A DNA stretch of 36,759 nt from Vallitaleaceae bacterium (lineage in GTDB: Bacteria > Bacillota > Clostridia > Lachnospirales > Vallitaleaceae): contig JANQFZ010000060.1 of the NCBI GenBank assembly GCA_028277605.1, forward strand, positions 1 through 36,759, given 5' to 3'. Position 1 is the first letter of the stretch, and the number at the start of each line of letters is the position of its first letter. Below the pieces are notes generated by a model, which was not told the origin of the DNA, ran no database searches, and worked only from the letters and a program-made list of their open reading frames with translations. This document shows, in pieces, positions 1-8,253 of this stretch. Both the position numbers and the translations under genes were made by a program.

Positions 1-4
1 TCTA

Positions 5-45
5 GTTGCTGTTAAAGCAACAGGAACCGTCCCCATCGCTTGCTT
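5..45 (-). repeat. REP-like element with GGGACGGTTCC core, copy 1
   Basis: On the minus strand, just after the stop of the binding-protein gene, the sequence reads GCAAGCGATGGGGACGGTTCC, followed by a short hairpin with arms GTTGCT (16-21 and 5-10 read on the plus strand as AGCAAC and GTTGCT). The GGGACGGTTCCT-TTGCTT core recurs at 17967-17986 in the same sense relative to its preceding gene. Dispersed repeats with this core are common in Clostridia and are usually intergenic; a link to REP-associated tyrosine transposases is suspected from memory, not shown here. Confidence 0.55.
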
Positions 46-1539
46 TTATTTACCTGCATCACGTAGAATACGTTCGTAGTCTTCTTGAGATTTTGACTGA
101 GCTTCTTCTATGGTCATTTGCGCATCAAATAGATTCGTCCATAGATCTCTTAGTGGATCCCACATATAATTACCTTCTTGAATGACAGGCATTGGATGTG
201 AATAAGCAGCTTGAGCTAAAAATCCTTGAGAAATAGTATCTTCACTGAGACCTGGGATTCTACTGGAATCCTTAACAGCAGGAATTTTACCTAAAACACT
301 ATAAACTTCTTTCATTATATCTTCACTAGATAAGAATCGAAGTAGATTCATAGCAGCATTGGGATATTTGGTATATATGTTGACACCTGCGACTCTAACT
401 CCAGAAAATGCAATTGGGTTTTGATCATTACTAAATTTAGGTAGTGCTTTTACACCAAACACATCAGATAATTTGGAATCTTCATTAATGCCATAACGTC
501 CTTCTTCAAGCCAAGTTTCCCAATTGGATTTGATATCTGACATTGCCCATGGACCTGTAATCGTAATTCCCACTTGTCCTTTTTGAAATCTTGAAGGTCC
601 TTGATCCCAACCAATATCTTCAACTGTTGCAAGTCCTGGGAAAAGCTTGGAATCCTGCTTATTGCCATACCAATCTCCAGTTACCGCTTTAATAGATGCT
701 GTTACTTCTTTACTTGTTATATTAAACTGACTTGGATCATCATTGTTTTCTCCAAAAACACGATAACCATCTCTTGTTAGAAGAGGATAATTATGGTAAG
801 CATCGTATAACTGCCACACCATGATAGTATGTTTATCTTCAGAACCAGTCTCACCTTCTGCTGCTGCATTATAGAATCTATCTTCTATGTAAGGAATCTC
901 AACACCTGCACCAGCATAGGAGTTTCCCCAGTTGGCAACACCACTAAGTAATTCTTCTAAATAGATTTCTTCATTTTCAATTTGTTCCAAGAGATTTGAG
1001 GCATTAGTATTAATAACAGTTGGCAGTGCAGGTAAAGCCTCTAAGATCTGCTTATTATAGGCTAGAGCTACATTATCAATAGAATCAGGCGTAGCATACA
1101 TATCCCCTTCATACATAGTAACCTTGTATGATGACTCCTGCATAGTCTCCATTATGTACTGCTGATCTCTTTTTGGTAACTTAAATAGTAATCCAGCCTC
1201 TCTTGCATCAACAACTGTATTATGAGGCATATAAAAAACATCAGCACCAAGCCCAGCTGGACCATCTAGCTTTAATTTTTCAACATTTTCATTGACACCA
1301 AGATTTTCATAAGTTAATTCAACTTCTGGATACTTTTCATTCCATAGTTCAATAACTCTATCTGCAAAATCATCATTATCTGTCCAGAAGGATAGCTTTG
1401 CATTTTTTTCGTTAGTGTATTCCCCTTTTGCTTCATCCCATTTTAAATCTTCTTCAAGCTTTGCTGTTACACCTTTTTGACACCCTGTTATAGATATCAG
1501 TATCATAAAAACTAATGCTATACTTAAATATTTTCTCAT
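46..1539 (-). CDS. ABC transporter sugar-binding lipoprotein (family 1 solute-binding protein)
   Basis: Probable extracellular lipoprotein that captures a sugar or oligosaccharide for an ABC importer. The 497-residue product begins with a basic, hydrophobic signal ending in the lipobox SITGC (Cys20), so it should be lipidated and anchored outside the membrane. The body is MalE-like: the FWTDNDDF start of the first lobe, GADVFYMPHN, an ITGPWAMSD segment and a C-terminal helical region fit the family 1 binding-protein fold. The start is supported by AAGGAGG eight bases upstream. It is the last gene in the window of the minus-strand set deoC, gntR, kinase, binding protein; the gap of 261 bases after the kinase could hold its own promoter. 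The membrane permeases are not in the window and would be expected below position 1. The ligand is unknown. Confidence 0.88.
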   Translation of the reverse strand: MRKYLSIALVFMILISITGCQKGVTAKLEEDLKWDEAKGEYTNEKNAKLSFWTDNDDFADRVIELWNEKYPEVELTYENLGVNENVEKLKLDGPAGLGADVFYMPHNTVVDAREAGLLFKLPKRDQQYIMETMQESSYKVTMYEGDMYATPDSIDNVALAYNKQILEALPALPTVINTNASNLLEQIENEEIYLEELLSGVANWGNSYAGAGVEIPYIEDRFYNAAAEGETGSEDKHTIMVWQLYDAYHNYPLLTRDGYRVFGENNDDPSQFNITSKEVTASIKAVTGDWYGNKQDSKLFPGLATVEDIGWDQGPSRFQKGQVGITITGPWAMSDIKSNWETWLEEGRYGINEDSKLSDVFGVKALPKFSNDQNPIAFSGVRVAGVNIYTKYPNAAMNLLRFLSSEDIMKEVYSVLGKIPAVKDSSRIPGLSEDTISQGFLAQAAYSHPMPVIQEGNYMWDPLRDLWTNLFDAQMTIEEAQSKSQEDYERILRDAGK

Positions 1540-1800
1540 TGTAAGCCTCCTTAAGATAGAGCAACTATAGATTCATAATTATATGTATTGACTATAATAA
1601 TTCTATATTTGCATTGTTTATTTACTAGTTACACCTATCCTGTCATTACTAGTTTATAAGCCATAGCACTGTAAGAATTATGGTTAATAGCTGTAACTTG
1701 TTCCCCCCCTTCTTATTGTAATTAACCACACTAAATTTAATCGATTAACCCTATATAAAAAAGTATAGTCTATGCGACTAATTATTCAATGATCTATTGT

Positions 1801-3324
1801 TTATAAACTTGTAAACTGACGATAGATAGGCACTAAAGCTTGATAGCTTTGATTATACAGGTCATAAAGCTTTTTGTAAATAACATCATGACTTTTTTTT
1901 GGCTCAATCTTATACTTAACCCGATTAAATTTCTTAATGACATTAAAGCTCTCAAATGCACCTATACCAACGCCACCACATATAGCAGCTCCCATAGATG
2001 TGGCTTCCTCTATATATTCAGGGACTAGAACTGTTTTTTGCCAGATATCCGCCATTATCTGAAGCCATACTCTACATTTTGCTCCTCCACCAATCACCAT
2101 AATTTCATTTATCGGAAGAACCTTAGTAAATACATCCAGTATAACTTTTAAGTTAAAGCCCACCCCTTCTAATACAGAACGATAGATATCCTCTTTAGTG
2201 TGAGACATATTTAAGCCAATAAAAGCACCTTTTGCATGAGGATTCCATCTGGGACTTCTTTCTCCAAGCAAATATGGAAGAAAGAGTAATTTGTTGGATC
2301 CAGGTGGTGACTTTTCTATGCTTTTATTAATATAATCATAGGGATCCTCATTGTTTTGTTCTGCCTGAAAGATCTCATAAGTGCATAATGTGTTCTTGAG
2401 CCAATGATAGGAATATCCAGCACTCTGCATGGTGCCACAGGGTGAATATAGATTGGGGTCTAAATGAACCCAGTTAAATGTTTTCATTTCATCATCAAAA
2501 ACTGGTTGTTCAGAAGCATAAGCAATCCATGAGGATGACCCGATAACATTATAAGTTGATCCCTGATCAACAACACCAGCTCCAACAGCGGCACAGGAAC
2601 CATCTCCTCCTCCTGTAACAACTGGGGTTCCTTCAACAAGTCCTGTTTGTTTAGAAGCTGCTTCAGTTATTTTACCTGAAATACTTGTTGAGGACACCAG
2701 CCTAGGAAGCTTATCATGTTCAATATTAAGCCCTTTTAAGATATCTTGTGACCACTTTTTTTCTTTAATATCTAAGAGGTTAGTCCCTGAAGCATCACTA
2801 TAATCTGTAATGAACTGCCCTGTTAACTTTAAAATAATATAGTCTTTAGCCTGTAGGAACTTATAAGTTTGTCTATAGACATCAGGCTCATTTTCTTTAA
2901 GCCAAAGAATTTTTGCAGCAGTATAGGATGCACTTATTCTATGACCTGTAATTTGATAGACATTTTCCATGCCTAAAATTTCTTCCATCATGCCTTCTTC
3001 TTTGATACTTCTAAGATCAGCCCATATAATAGAATGTCTTAATGGCATACCATCTCTATTAACAGGAAGACACCCCATCATTTGCGCACTAAATGTAATA
3101 CATGCAATATCATTTTTATCAATGCCTGATTTTTTAATAAGGTCCTTGGTAGATGTACATACAGCATGCCACCAATCCTGTGGATCTTGTTCCACCCAGT
3201 TTGCTTTAGGATAGTAGGTTGGATAAGCATAGGTAGAACTAGTTATCAGCTGTCCCATCAAATTGTATAACGTAGCTTTATTGCCACTCGTACCTAAATC
3301 ATGAGCAAGTATATAGTTCTTCAT
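1801..3324 (-). CDS. FGGY-family carbohydrate kinase, xylulokinase-like
   Basis: ATP-dependent sugar kinase, 507 residues, the usual length for the FGGY family. It opens with the phosphate-1 motif DLGTSGNKATLYN. The second actin-like half has GGGDGSCAAVGAG, and the adenosine region carries GGGAKCRVWLQIMADIW followed by EEATSMGAAICGG. These features match the xylulokinase branch, but FGGY substrates cannot be read from such motifs, so XylB is only the nearest label. It lies 42 bases downstream of the GntR regulator and in the same direction as deoC. A 2-deoxy- or 1-deoxy-sugar phosphorylated here could feed the DeoC-type aldolase; that is inference. In the gap after it lies a 12-bp palindrome (TTAATCGATTAA, 1737-1748) and a weak 5-bp hairpin followed by T residues on the minus strand. 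Confidence 0.88.
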   Translation of the reverse strand: MKNYILAHDLGTSGNKATLYNLMGQLITSSTYAYPTYYPKANWVEQDPQDWWHAVCTSTKDLIKKSGIDKNDIACITFSAQMMGCLPVNRDGMPLRHSIIWADLRSIKEEGMMEEILGMENVYQITGHRISASYTAAKILWLKENEPDVYRQTYKFLQAKDYIILKLTGQFITDYSDASGTNLLDIKEKKWSQDILKGLNIEHDKLPRLVSSTSISGKITEAASKQTGLVEGTPVVTGGGDGSCAAVGAGVVDQGSTYNVIGSSSWIAYASEQPVFDDEMKTFNWVHLDPNLYSPCGTMQSAGYSYHWLKNTLCTYEIFQAEQNNEDPYDYINKSIEKSPPGSNKLLFLPYLLGERSPRWNPHAKGAFIGLNMSHTKEDIYRSVLEGVGFNLKVILDVFTKVLPINEIMVIGGGAKCRVWLQIMADIWQKTVLVPEYIEEATSMGAAICGGVGIGAFESFNVIKKFNRVKYKIEPKKSHDVIYKKLYDLYNQSYQALVPIYRQFTSL

Positions 3325-3366
3325 GACAGTTCCCCCTCACAATCATTAATAGCTAAAAACAATTCA

Positions 3367-4158
3367 TTATCTGGTGATTTCAACAATAAATTTATTTCTA
3401 TCACCTCTATAACTACAAAAAGAGTACTCTATAATTCTTTCATCTTCAAGATATGCTGTTGTTTCAAAATAATGTATTGCATCTCCTTCTTCAATATACA
3501 TCCAATGTACTTCTTCATCATTGGCTTTTCTTGCTTCAAAAGAACGAACAACTTTTTTTATGTGTAAGTTATTTTTTTCAAAACTATCATAAAGAGAATG
3601 CGTATTAAAATCTAGGGATGATAAGTCGGGATAGAGGTCATATGGAACATAGGTTGTGACTATTAGTATGGGTTCGTCATTGGCATATCTGAGTCTTTTT
3701 AGTTTGGTGACTTGTGAGTTAGGGTTTATATTGAGTCGTTCTGCTATGAAATCAGAAGCTTCCTCTACCTGTAATTCTAGAGTTTTTGTTTTCGGTGTTA
3801 AACCCTTTCGCCTCATTTCTTCATTATAGCTTTCTATGACCTTGGTAAATTCTTGTTTGATTTTAGGTTTGGAAATAAAAGTTCCTCTGCCCTTTTGCCG
3901 ATAAAGATAACCTTCGTTGACTAATTCTTTAATAGCCTGCCTTACAGTAGGTCTGCTGATTTCATAGTATTCACTTAATTCCATCTCAGTAGGTAAGGGA
4001 GTATTTTCACTATACTGGTTGGATTTAATTTGTTCTAACAGAAGTTCCTTAAGTTGATAGTATAAGGGTACAGGAATATTTTTATTGAGTTTTTTGTTTA
4101 ACTTTTTATTGAGCTTTTTGTTTAGTTTTTTTTTATTTTTTTTGTTAGCGTCATACAT
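3367..4158 (-). CDS. GntR-family (HutC/UTRA type) transcriptional regulator
   Basis: DNA-binding regulator, probably a repressor of its own operon released by a phosphorylated sugar. Residues about 30-97 form the winged helix-turn-helix (VPLYYQLKELLLEQI, then TEMELSEYYEISRPTVRQAIKEL, then RQKGRGTFIS). Residues about 115-255 form the UTRA effector domain. The N-terminus is unusual: residues 5-27 are almost only Lys, Asn and Leu, with four LNKK/LNKN units before the first conserved helix, while most family members begin directly at the IPLY-like segment. The start at ATG 4158 is supported by AAGGAG eight bases upstream, so the tail is probably translated. It sits 23 bases downstream of deoC and 42 upstream of the kinase. 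A perfect palindrome overlapping the deoC promoter start is the likely operator. Confidence 0.9.
   Translation of the reverse strand: MYDANKKNKKKLNKKLNKKLNKKLNKNIPVPLYYQLKELLLEQIKSNQYSENTPLPTEMELSEYYEISRPTVRQAIKELVNEGYLYRQKGRGTFISKPKIKQEFTKVIESYNEEMRRKGLTPKTKTLELQVEEASDFIAERLNINPNSQVTKLKRLRYANDEPILIVTTYVPYDLYPDLSSLDFNTHSLYDSFEKNNLHIKKVVRSFEARKANDEEVHWMYIEEGDAIHYFETTAYLEDERIIEYSFCSYRGDRNKFIVEITR
4078..4125 (-). repeat. Coding tandem repeat, four 12-bp units (LNKK)
   Basis: Four in-frame 12-base units encode LNKK, LNKK, LNKK, LNKN at residues 12-27 of the GntR regulator. The codons alternate (CTA AAC, CTC AAT, TTA AAC, CTC AAT), giving a 24-base higher-order period. Unit number could change by slippage without breaking the frame. 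Confidence 0.85.
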
Positions 4159-4181
4159 TATGCAAACTCCTTCGAGACAAA

Positions 4182-4874
4182 TCAGAGTTGTTTTGCCTTC
4201 ATATATTCTTCTATAATTTTCACTCCTGAACTAGTACCTATTCTCTCAGCTCCAGCTTCTATCATTGCAATGGTAGTTTTTAGATCACGTATACCTCCAG
4301 AGGCTTTTACTTTTATCTTATCTCCTACGCATTGTTTCATCAGCTTCACATCTTCAACTCTTGCTCCATAGTCACCAAATCCAGTAGAAGTTTTTATAAA
4401 ATCTGGTTGTACTTTGAGCGCAATATCACACAACCTTTTTTTCTCTTCATCTGTTAAGTAACAGTTTTCAAAGATGACTTTGGATGTAACTTGATTACTT
4501 TTACATAAGTTAATAATTTCGTTCATTTCATTTTCTATGTATTCCCAATTACCATTTTTTAATTCAGCAATATTAATAACATAATCAATTTCATCAGCAC
4601 CAGTATTAATTGCATCTTTAGTTTCAAAAACCTTTGTTGCTATAGTACTCTGTCCCAATGGAAATCCTACTGCACCTCCAACGCAAACCGAACTATCTTT
4701 TAGATAGTTTTTGCATCGTTCTATTGCCGCACAATTAATGGCTACCATCTTAAAGTTATATTTCATACTTTCATCACATAATTTTTTGAAATCCTGACTT
4801 TCAGCATTTGGTTTTAATAATGTCTGGTCAAACATACCAGCCAATTCTTGCACAGTTAGCTCACTACTATTCAT
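4182..4874 (-). CDS. deoC: Deoxyribose-phosphate aldolase
   Basis: Class I aldolase that reversibly splits 2-deoxyribose 5-phosphate to glyceraldehyde 3-phosphate and acetaldehyde in the cytosol. The 230-residue product has the family's barrel motifs: DQTLLKPNA at the start, NCAA, GAVGFPLG, DEIDYVINI (Asp98, proton relay), DFIKTSTGFG with Schiff-base Lys161, and IKVKASGGIRD with Lys190. All catalytic residues are present. The start is set by TAGGAGG eight bases upstream of ATG. It is the first gene after a strong promoter and operator, and is followed at 23 bases by the GntR regulator. Since it is tied to a sugar kinase and ABC binding protein and not to nucleoside genes, it may serve a dedicated sugar pathway and not nucleoside salvage. 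Confidence 0.93.
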   Translation of the reverse strand: MNSSELTVQELAGMFDQTLLKPNAESQDFKKLCDESMKYNFKMVAINCAAIERCKNYLKDSSVCVGGAVGFPLGQSTIATKVFETKDAINTGADEIDYVINIAELKNGNWEYIENEMNEIINLCKSNQVTSKVIFENCYLTDEEKKRLCDIALKVQPDFIKTSTGFGDYGARVEDVKLMKQCVGDKIKVKASGGIRDLKTTIAMIEAGAERIGTSSGVKIIEEYMKAKQL

Positions 4875-4937
4875 AAAGAAAACCTCCTAAAGAAACAATG
4901 ATATGATATATTGTTATGTATTTATGTCAATATGTTA

Positions 4938-4953
4938 ATATGTAATTACATAT
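4938..4953. promoter_or_regulatory. Palindromic operator, likely GntR site
   Basis: The 16-bp sequence ATATGTAATTACATAT is a perfect palindrome and contains GT-N4-AC, the pattern typical of HutC-type GntR operators. It lies just downstream of the -10 box and spans the expected start of transcription of deoC, a position suited to repression by the GntR protein encoded by the second gene. Confidence 0.65.
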
Positions 4954-4956
4954 ATA

Positions 4957-4985
4957 ACTATAATTCATTCTTTAGTCATTGTCAA
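4957..4985 (-). promoter_or_regulatory. Sigma-A promoter of the deoC operon
   Basis: On the minus strand TTGACA (4985-4980) is followed after exactly 17 bases by TATAGT (4962-4957). Transcription would start near 4950, inside the palindrome, giving a leader of about 75 bases before deoC. Confidence 0.75.
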
Positions 4986-5086
4986 TAACAATCTAGTTGA
5001 TTCTATATGTTTTATTGTTATATATTTAAATAGTATTAAAATGGCAGATACAATCTTAACTGAAAAAATAATAAAAGACAATACGG

Positions 5087-5857
5087 CTATATCCTACTTC
5101 TTATATCTTGGTTTTTTAAATCTGAAAAAGTAAGAACTAAAATACAACCAATACCAAATACTATTATTTCTATTACAAACACTCTAATTCCATAGTCTGA
5201 TAATAATAAGGCTCTTGATAAGATGTTAATAATTGAATGAAACACAACCGCTATTAATATGTTCCCTTTGGTCTTATTATTAAACCACGTAAACAATATT
5301 GATAGCTCTATAGTTGTTATAATAAATAATAGAAACCCTACTATGCCAACTTCCATATTAAGGTGCCATGCTCCCCATACCAATCCTAATACAATACTAC
5401 TAATTAATGGACTATATTTCAATTGTAACTGAGGTAACATAAACCCTCTCCAACCTACCTCTTCACCTAGACTTCCCATAATAATGCCAAGTAGTATGTA
5501 TATATATCTATAGTGTATTTCAAAAGCTGGAAATACAAGATAACCATATTTAAATAGTGATAAGATTAAATAACTCAATCCAATGATAAGTATAGAAACT
5601 ATAACGCAAAGAGCAAACCATTTAATATTTTCTTTTGTAATGTGAAATCGCTTAATATTAATTCTCTTGCCTTTCCCATCTCTTATTAACTGACTCAATA
5701 AAATCCCAATAATTCCAGGCGCTAACTGTGGGAAGATGATTGCATAATTCTGAGCATCTCTAAAAACGAATATATTTAGCAATATTAATATCCCTGAAAG
5801 TAAAAAAGCCCCTATAGAAAAGATGATTACTGGATGATTCTTGACGAAATGATTCAT
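5087..5857 (-). CDS. CPBP-family intramembrane glutamic protease
   Basis: Polytopic membrane protein of the CPBP (CAAX protease and bacteriocin-processing) family. It shows about seven or eight hydrophobic segments. The catalytic signature is GEEVGWRGFMLPQL (EExxxR), followed by a WGAWHL segment with the second conserved His and a late VVFHSIINI segment carrying the third. The start at ATG 5857 (MNHFVK) was chosen because AAAGGAGTG lies eight bases upstream; an in-frame start 13 codons further up has no such site. The product is 256 residues. Family members cut prenylated or signal-like peptides, or give bacteriocin immunity; the substrate here is unknown. It stands alone, separated from the upstream gene by a terminator. 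Confidence 0.88.
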   Translation of the reverse strand: MNHFVKNHPVIIFSIGAFLLSGILILLNIFVFRDAQNYAIIFPQLAPGIIGILLSQLIRDGKGKRINIKRFHITKENIKWFALCVIVSILIIGLSYLILSLFKYGYLVFPAFEIHYRYIYILLGIIMGSLGEEVGWRGFMLPQLQLKYSPLISSIVLGLVWGAWHLNMEVGIVGFLLFIITTIELSILFTWFNNKTKGNILIAVVFHSIINILSRALLLSDYGIRVFVIEIIVFGIGCILVLTFSDLKNQDIRSRI

Positions 5858-5960
5858 ATTTATTGTCACTCCTTTACTTTTAATCAAGAAAAGCAATTTA
5901 ACTCTTAACCTACTATAGCATTCGTTTTTTATATTGCATAGTTAACTATAGTAAAATATA

Positions 5961-5984
5961 AAACTCCCCACAAAAAGGGAGTTT
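5961..5984 (-). terminator. Rho-independent terminator of the FlxA-like gene
   Basis: Arms AAACTCCC and GGGAGTTT with an eight-base loop, followed on the minus strand by TATATTTT. It lies 29 bases beyond the stop of the FlxA-like gene. Confidence 0.75.
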
Positions 5985-6012
5985 CAAATTATCCTTATTC
6001 TAATATATTAAA

Positions 6013-6483
6013 TTAAATATATATATCAATAATATGATTACTATTGTTCTCATTCAGAAGGTTTATTTTATCATCTTCTTTAATTAATATTTTATTATTT
6101 CTTCCTTCTGTATGTTCAATCTGTTGTAATGCTTCTTGTCCTTCTAAACTGATTTCAACTTTGTCAACATGTTCTTGCTTCTTGACATTTTGTGATTGAT
6201 TAGATGATTGATTGTTTTTCTCTATGTGTTGTAATTCTATTTTTTTTGATGATAATTCAGATGAGATTTTTTGATATGTTTGACGTAATTTATTCATCAT
6301 CTCATCTATACCTAATGCACCTTTTGCTTTATCTGACTGATATTGCTGCATATCCTGTTTTATAAGTTTTAATTTTTTTTCTAAATCAGATATCTCTTTT
6401 TTTAAACCAGAAGTATTGACTAGAGGTTTTTCATAATTTTGCATCTCATAACCTGAACTATTTCCTATTGTTTGTATGCTCAT
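6013..6483 (-). CDS. FlxA-like coiled-coil protein
   Basis: A 156-residue, soluble, very polar protein with no signal peptide or membrane segment. Residues about 27-93 are a predicted coiled coil (LKKEISDLEKKLKLIKQDM and following heptads) with a conserved-looking GIDEMMNKLRQTYQKISSEL block, which matches the FlxA-like family found in many Clostridia and enterobacteria. The C-terminal 60 residues are Asn/Gln/Glu-rich and probably disordered. FlxA is linked to flagellar regulation in E. coli, but no flagellar gene is visible here, so the role is unknown. The start is firmly set by AAGGAGG followed by six bases and ATG. It has its own terminator at 5961-5984 and appears monocistronic. Confidence 0.7.
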   Translation of the reverse strand: MSIQTIGNSSGYEMQNYEKPLVNTSGLKKEISDLEKKLKLIKQDMQQYQSDKAKGALGIDEMMNKLRQTYQKISSELSSKKIELQHIEKNNQSSNQSQNVKKQEHVDKVEISLEGQEALQQIEHTEGRNNKILIKEDDKINLLNENNSNHIIDIYI

Positions 6484-6667
6484 AATAAACCTCCTTAGAT
6501 GTAGCTTCTCTTCATCTGTTCTGTTAATATAATACTTATAAATCGTTGTTAATTATAATGTAATATTATGTAATTAATGTTAACGTCATAAACTCAATCT
6601 GTCAAGTGAAATTATGACTTTATTCCTATTATTAAAATGAATATACTCCTAATATATATTCAGAAAT

Positions 6668-7714
6668 TTAAATATTATATAATCTCTCTATAATTCTCTG
6701 ACACTTCAAGCCATCTTCAAAATCAGCACCAATGGAAGTGGCACCTTCTCCATAAACTTTATTGGCAAAATGTATTAGAGAAGCCGTATGGCAGTTTTGA
6801 AAAAATCCCAGTGAATTTCTTTGACCAGCATAGTATTTCATTAGTTCCTGATCATGTGATGCATTTTTTATTTCTGTTAAACTACTCTCATACTTATATA
6901 TTTCTATTTCATAAGGATTATCCAAACTAACCTTAATACTACCTTTTGTGCCGTAGATAACATAGTCATCCGTTTGTTTTCTCTCTGCAAATATTCTAGA
7001 TACTTCTAATGTGCCTGTGATGCCATTATTCAATATACAATCACATCTAGATATTTCATCTACTTCTGTTCTTTCTTTAAAGTAAATGCTTGCCTTGTAC
7101 TCAGTTTCTTTAATGTCATCTAAAGTAAACTGTATCAAATCAATAAGATGGACTCCTAAATCTAACAAAGCTCCACCACCAGAATTTTTCTTTATTCTCC
7201 AAGTGTCTTTTTTATTATCATTTAAATAACTCTTATGATAGGTCTTAATTTTAAAATCGATGACCTGTCCAATCGTTTCTTTTTGTAGCTCATACTTCAG
7301 CAACCTGATTGACGGTAAAAATCGATACATGAATGCAATGCCATGGATAAGGTTTTTTTGATTAACGATCTGAACCATCTGCAATGCTTCTTTATAAGTT
7401 GAAGCAAGCGGCTTTTCACAATAAACAGGTTTTCCATAAGCCGCAGCTTTCTCTACAATTTGCATGTGAGAATCATTAGGTGTACATATATCTACAAAAT
7501 CCACATTGGGATCGTCAAGAACCTGTTGAATATCTGTCACATTTTTAACCCCTTGAAGCTTAACCTCAATGGGCTTTCTTGTTACAATATGTGTAAGATT
7601 TAACTGATAAGGCAAAGGATACCTTATGTTCGCATCATACGCTGCTAATGCATGAGTTTTTCCTATACTACCATATCCTATAATTGCAAAATTTAACTTA
7701 TTGATTTCAATCAT
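6668..7714 (-). CDS. Gfo/Idh/MocA-family NAD(P)-dependent oxidoreductase
   Basis: Sugar or polyol oxidoreductase. The N-terminal Rossmann domain starts with FAIIGYGSIGKTHALA. The family motif CEKPLA, with the catalytic Lys, follows at about residue 95. The C-terminal domain carries SGGGALLDLGVHLIDL, with the Asp and His that line the active site. All key residues are present, and the length (348 residues) is usual. The start is uncertain: ATG 7714 begins the natural N-terminus but AAAGGG abuts it, and GTG 7723 has no site. It follows the PTS genes on the same strand, separated by a strong hairpin at 7872-7900, so it may be read at a lower level or separately. The same superfamily includes 1,5-anhydro-D-fructose reductase, inositol and glucose-fructose oxidoreductases; the substrate here is not known. 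See the findings for a possible link with the GRE. Confidence 0.88.
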   Translation of the reverse strand: MIEINKLNFAIIGYGSIGKTHALAAYDANIRYPLPYQLNLTHIVTRKPIEVKLQGVKNVTDIQQVLDDPNVDFVDICTPNDSHMQIVEKAAAYGKPVYCEKPLASTYKEALQMVQIVNQKNLIHGIAFMYRFLPSIRLLKYELQKETIGQVIDFKIKTYHKSYLNDNKKDTWRIKKNSGGGALLDLGVHLIDLIQFTLDDIKETEYKASIYFKERTEVDEISRCDCILNNGITGTLEVSRIFAERKQTDDYVIYGTKGSIKVSLDNPYEIEIYKYESSLTEIKNASHDQELMKYYAGQRNSLGFFQNCHTASLIHFANKVYGEGATSIGADFEDGLKCQRIIERLYNI

Positions 7715-7871
7715 CCCTTTCACAATAGTATGTATTGAAGTTAACTATGGATATAACAATAATTCAATAACTTTTGCTATATTCCTTGATTGACAGGTTG
7801 AAAAATTTAATAATTGCAGCTTTATATTTATCTGGTATAGTAACAGGTAGTTTCATTCTTTTAGTTAATAA

Positions 7872-7900
7872 AATTCAGGTGGATTCTCTCCACCTGAATT
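7872..7900 (-). terminator. Strong hairpin after the EIIB gene (terminator or attenuator)
   Basis: Perfect 11-bp stem with arms AATTCAGGTGG and CCACCTGAATT and a seven-base loop, beginning 12 bases past the EIIB stop on the minus strand and followed by TTATT. It probably ends most PTS transcripts before the oxidoreductase gene. It could equally protect the upstream mRNA. Confidence 0.7.
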
Positions 7901-7912
7901 CAGTACCTCTAT

Positions 7913-8224
7913 TTATTTGTTAATCATTTCCTCTAGTTTCTTGACAATTTGATCTGCTTTTTTTACCAATTCACTAACCCCAACCTTAACAATTTTCTTC
8001 TCTTTAAATCTATCTGTTTCTTTTAACCCAATATCTTTGGTTAGGATAACAACATCTGCATCCTTAATATCTTCCACCGATAGTCTATTTTCTATACCTA
8101 TCTGACCTTGGGTTTCAACCTTTACTTCTATGCCTCTTGCCTTTGCTGCTCTTTCTAAAGCTTCTGCTGACATATATGTATGTGCAACTCCTGATGGGCA
8201 GGCGGTTACTGCTACAATTTTCAT
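7913..8224 (-). CDS. PTS fructose-family EIIB component
   Basis: Phosphocarrier domain that passes phosphate from EIIA to the incoming sugar. The 103-residue protein is a single EIIB domain of the fructose type, with the phospho-cysteine in TACPSGVAHTYMSAEAL (Cys9) and the family segments VETQGQIG and DVVILTKDIGL. It is a separate polypeptide, not fused to EIIC, as in E. coli FrwB and FryB, whose length it nearly matches. It lies 29 bases after the EIIC gene. A hairpin follows its stop. Sugar specificity cannot be read directly, but fructose-type EIIB/EIIC pairs also serve mannitol-like and anhydro-hexitol substrates. Confidence 0.92.
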   Translation of the reverse strand: MKIVAVTACPSGVAHTYMSAEALERAAKARGIEVKVETQGQIGIENRLSVEDIKDADVVILTKDIGLKETDRFKEKKIVKVGVSELVKKADQIVKKLEEMINK

Positions 8225-8253
8225 CTATTTATGCCTCCTATTTGGTTTATAAT

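Noticed and set aside
1737..1748. Palindrome TTAATCGATTAA as a regulatory site between kinase and binding-protein genes
   Set aside because: It is short and AT-rich apart from the centre, has no associated promoter and no second copy that I could find; kept only as a remark.
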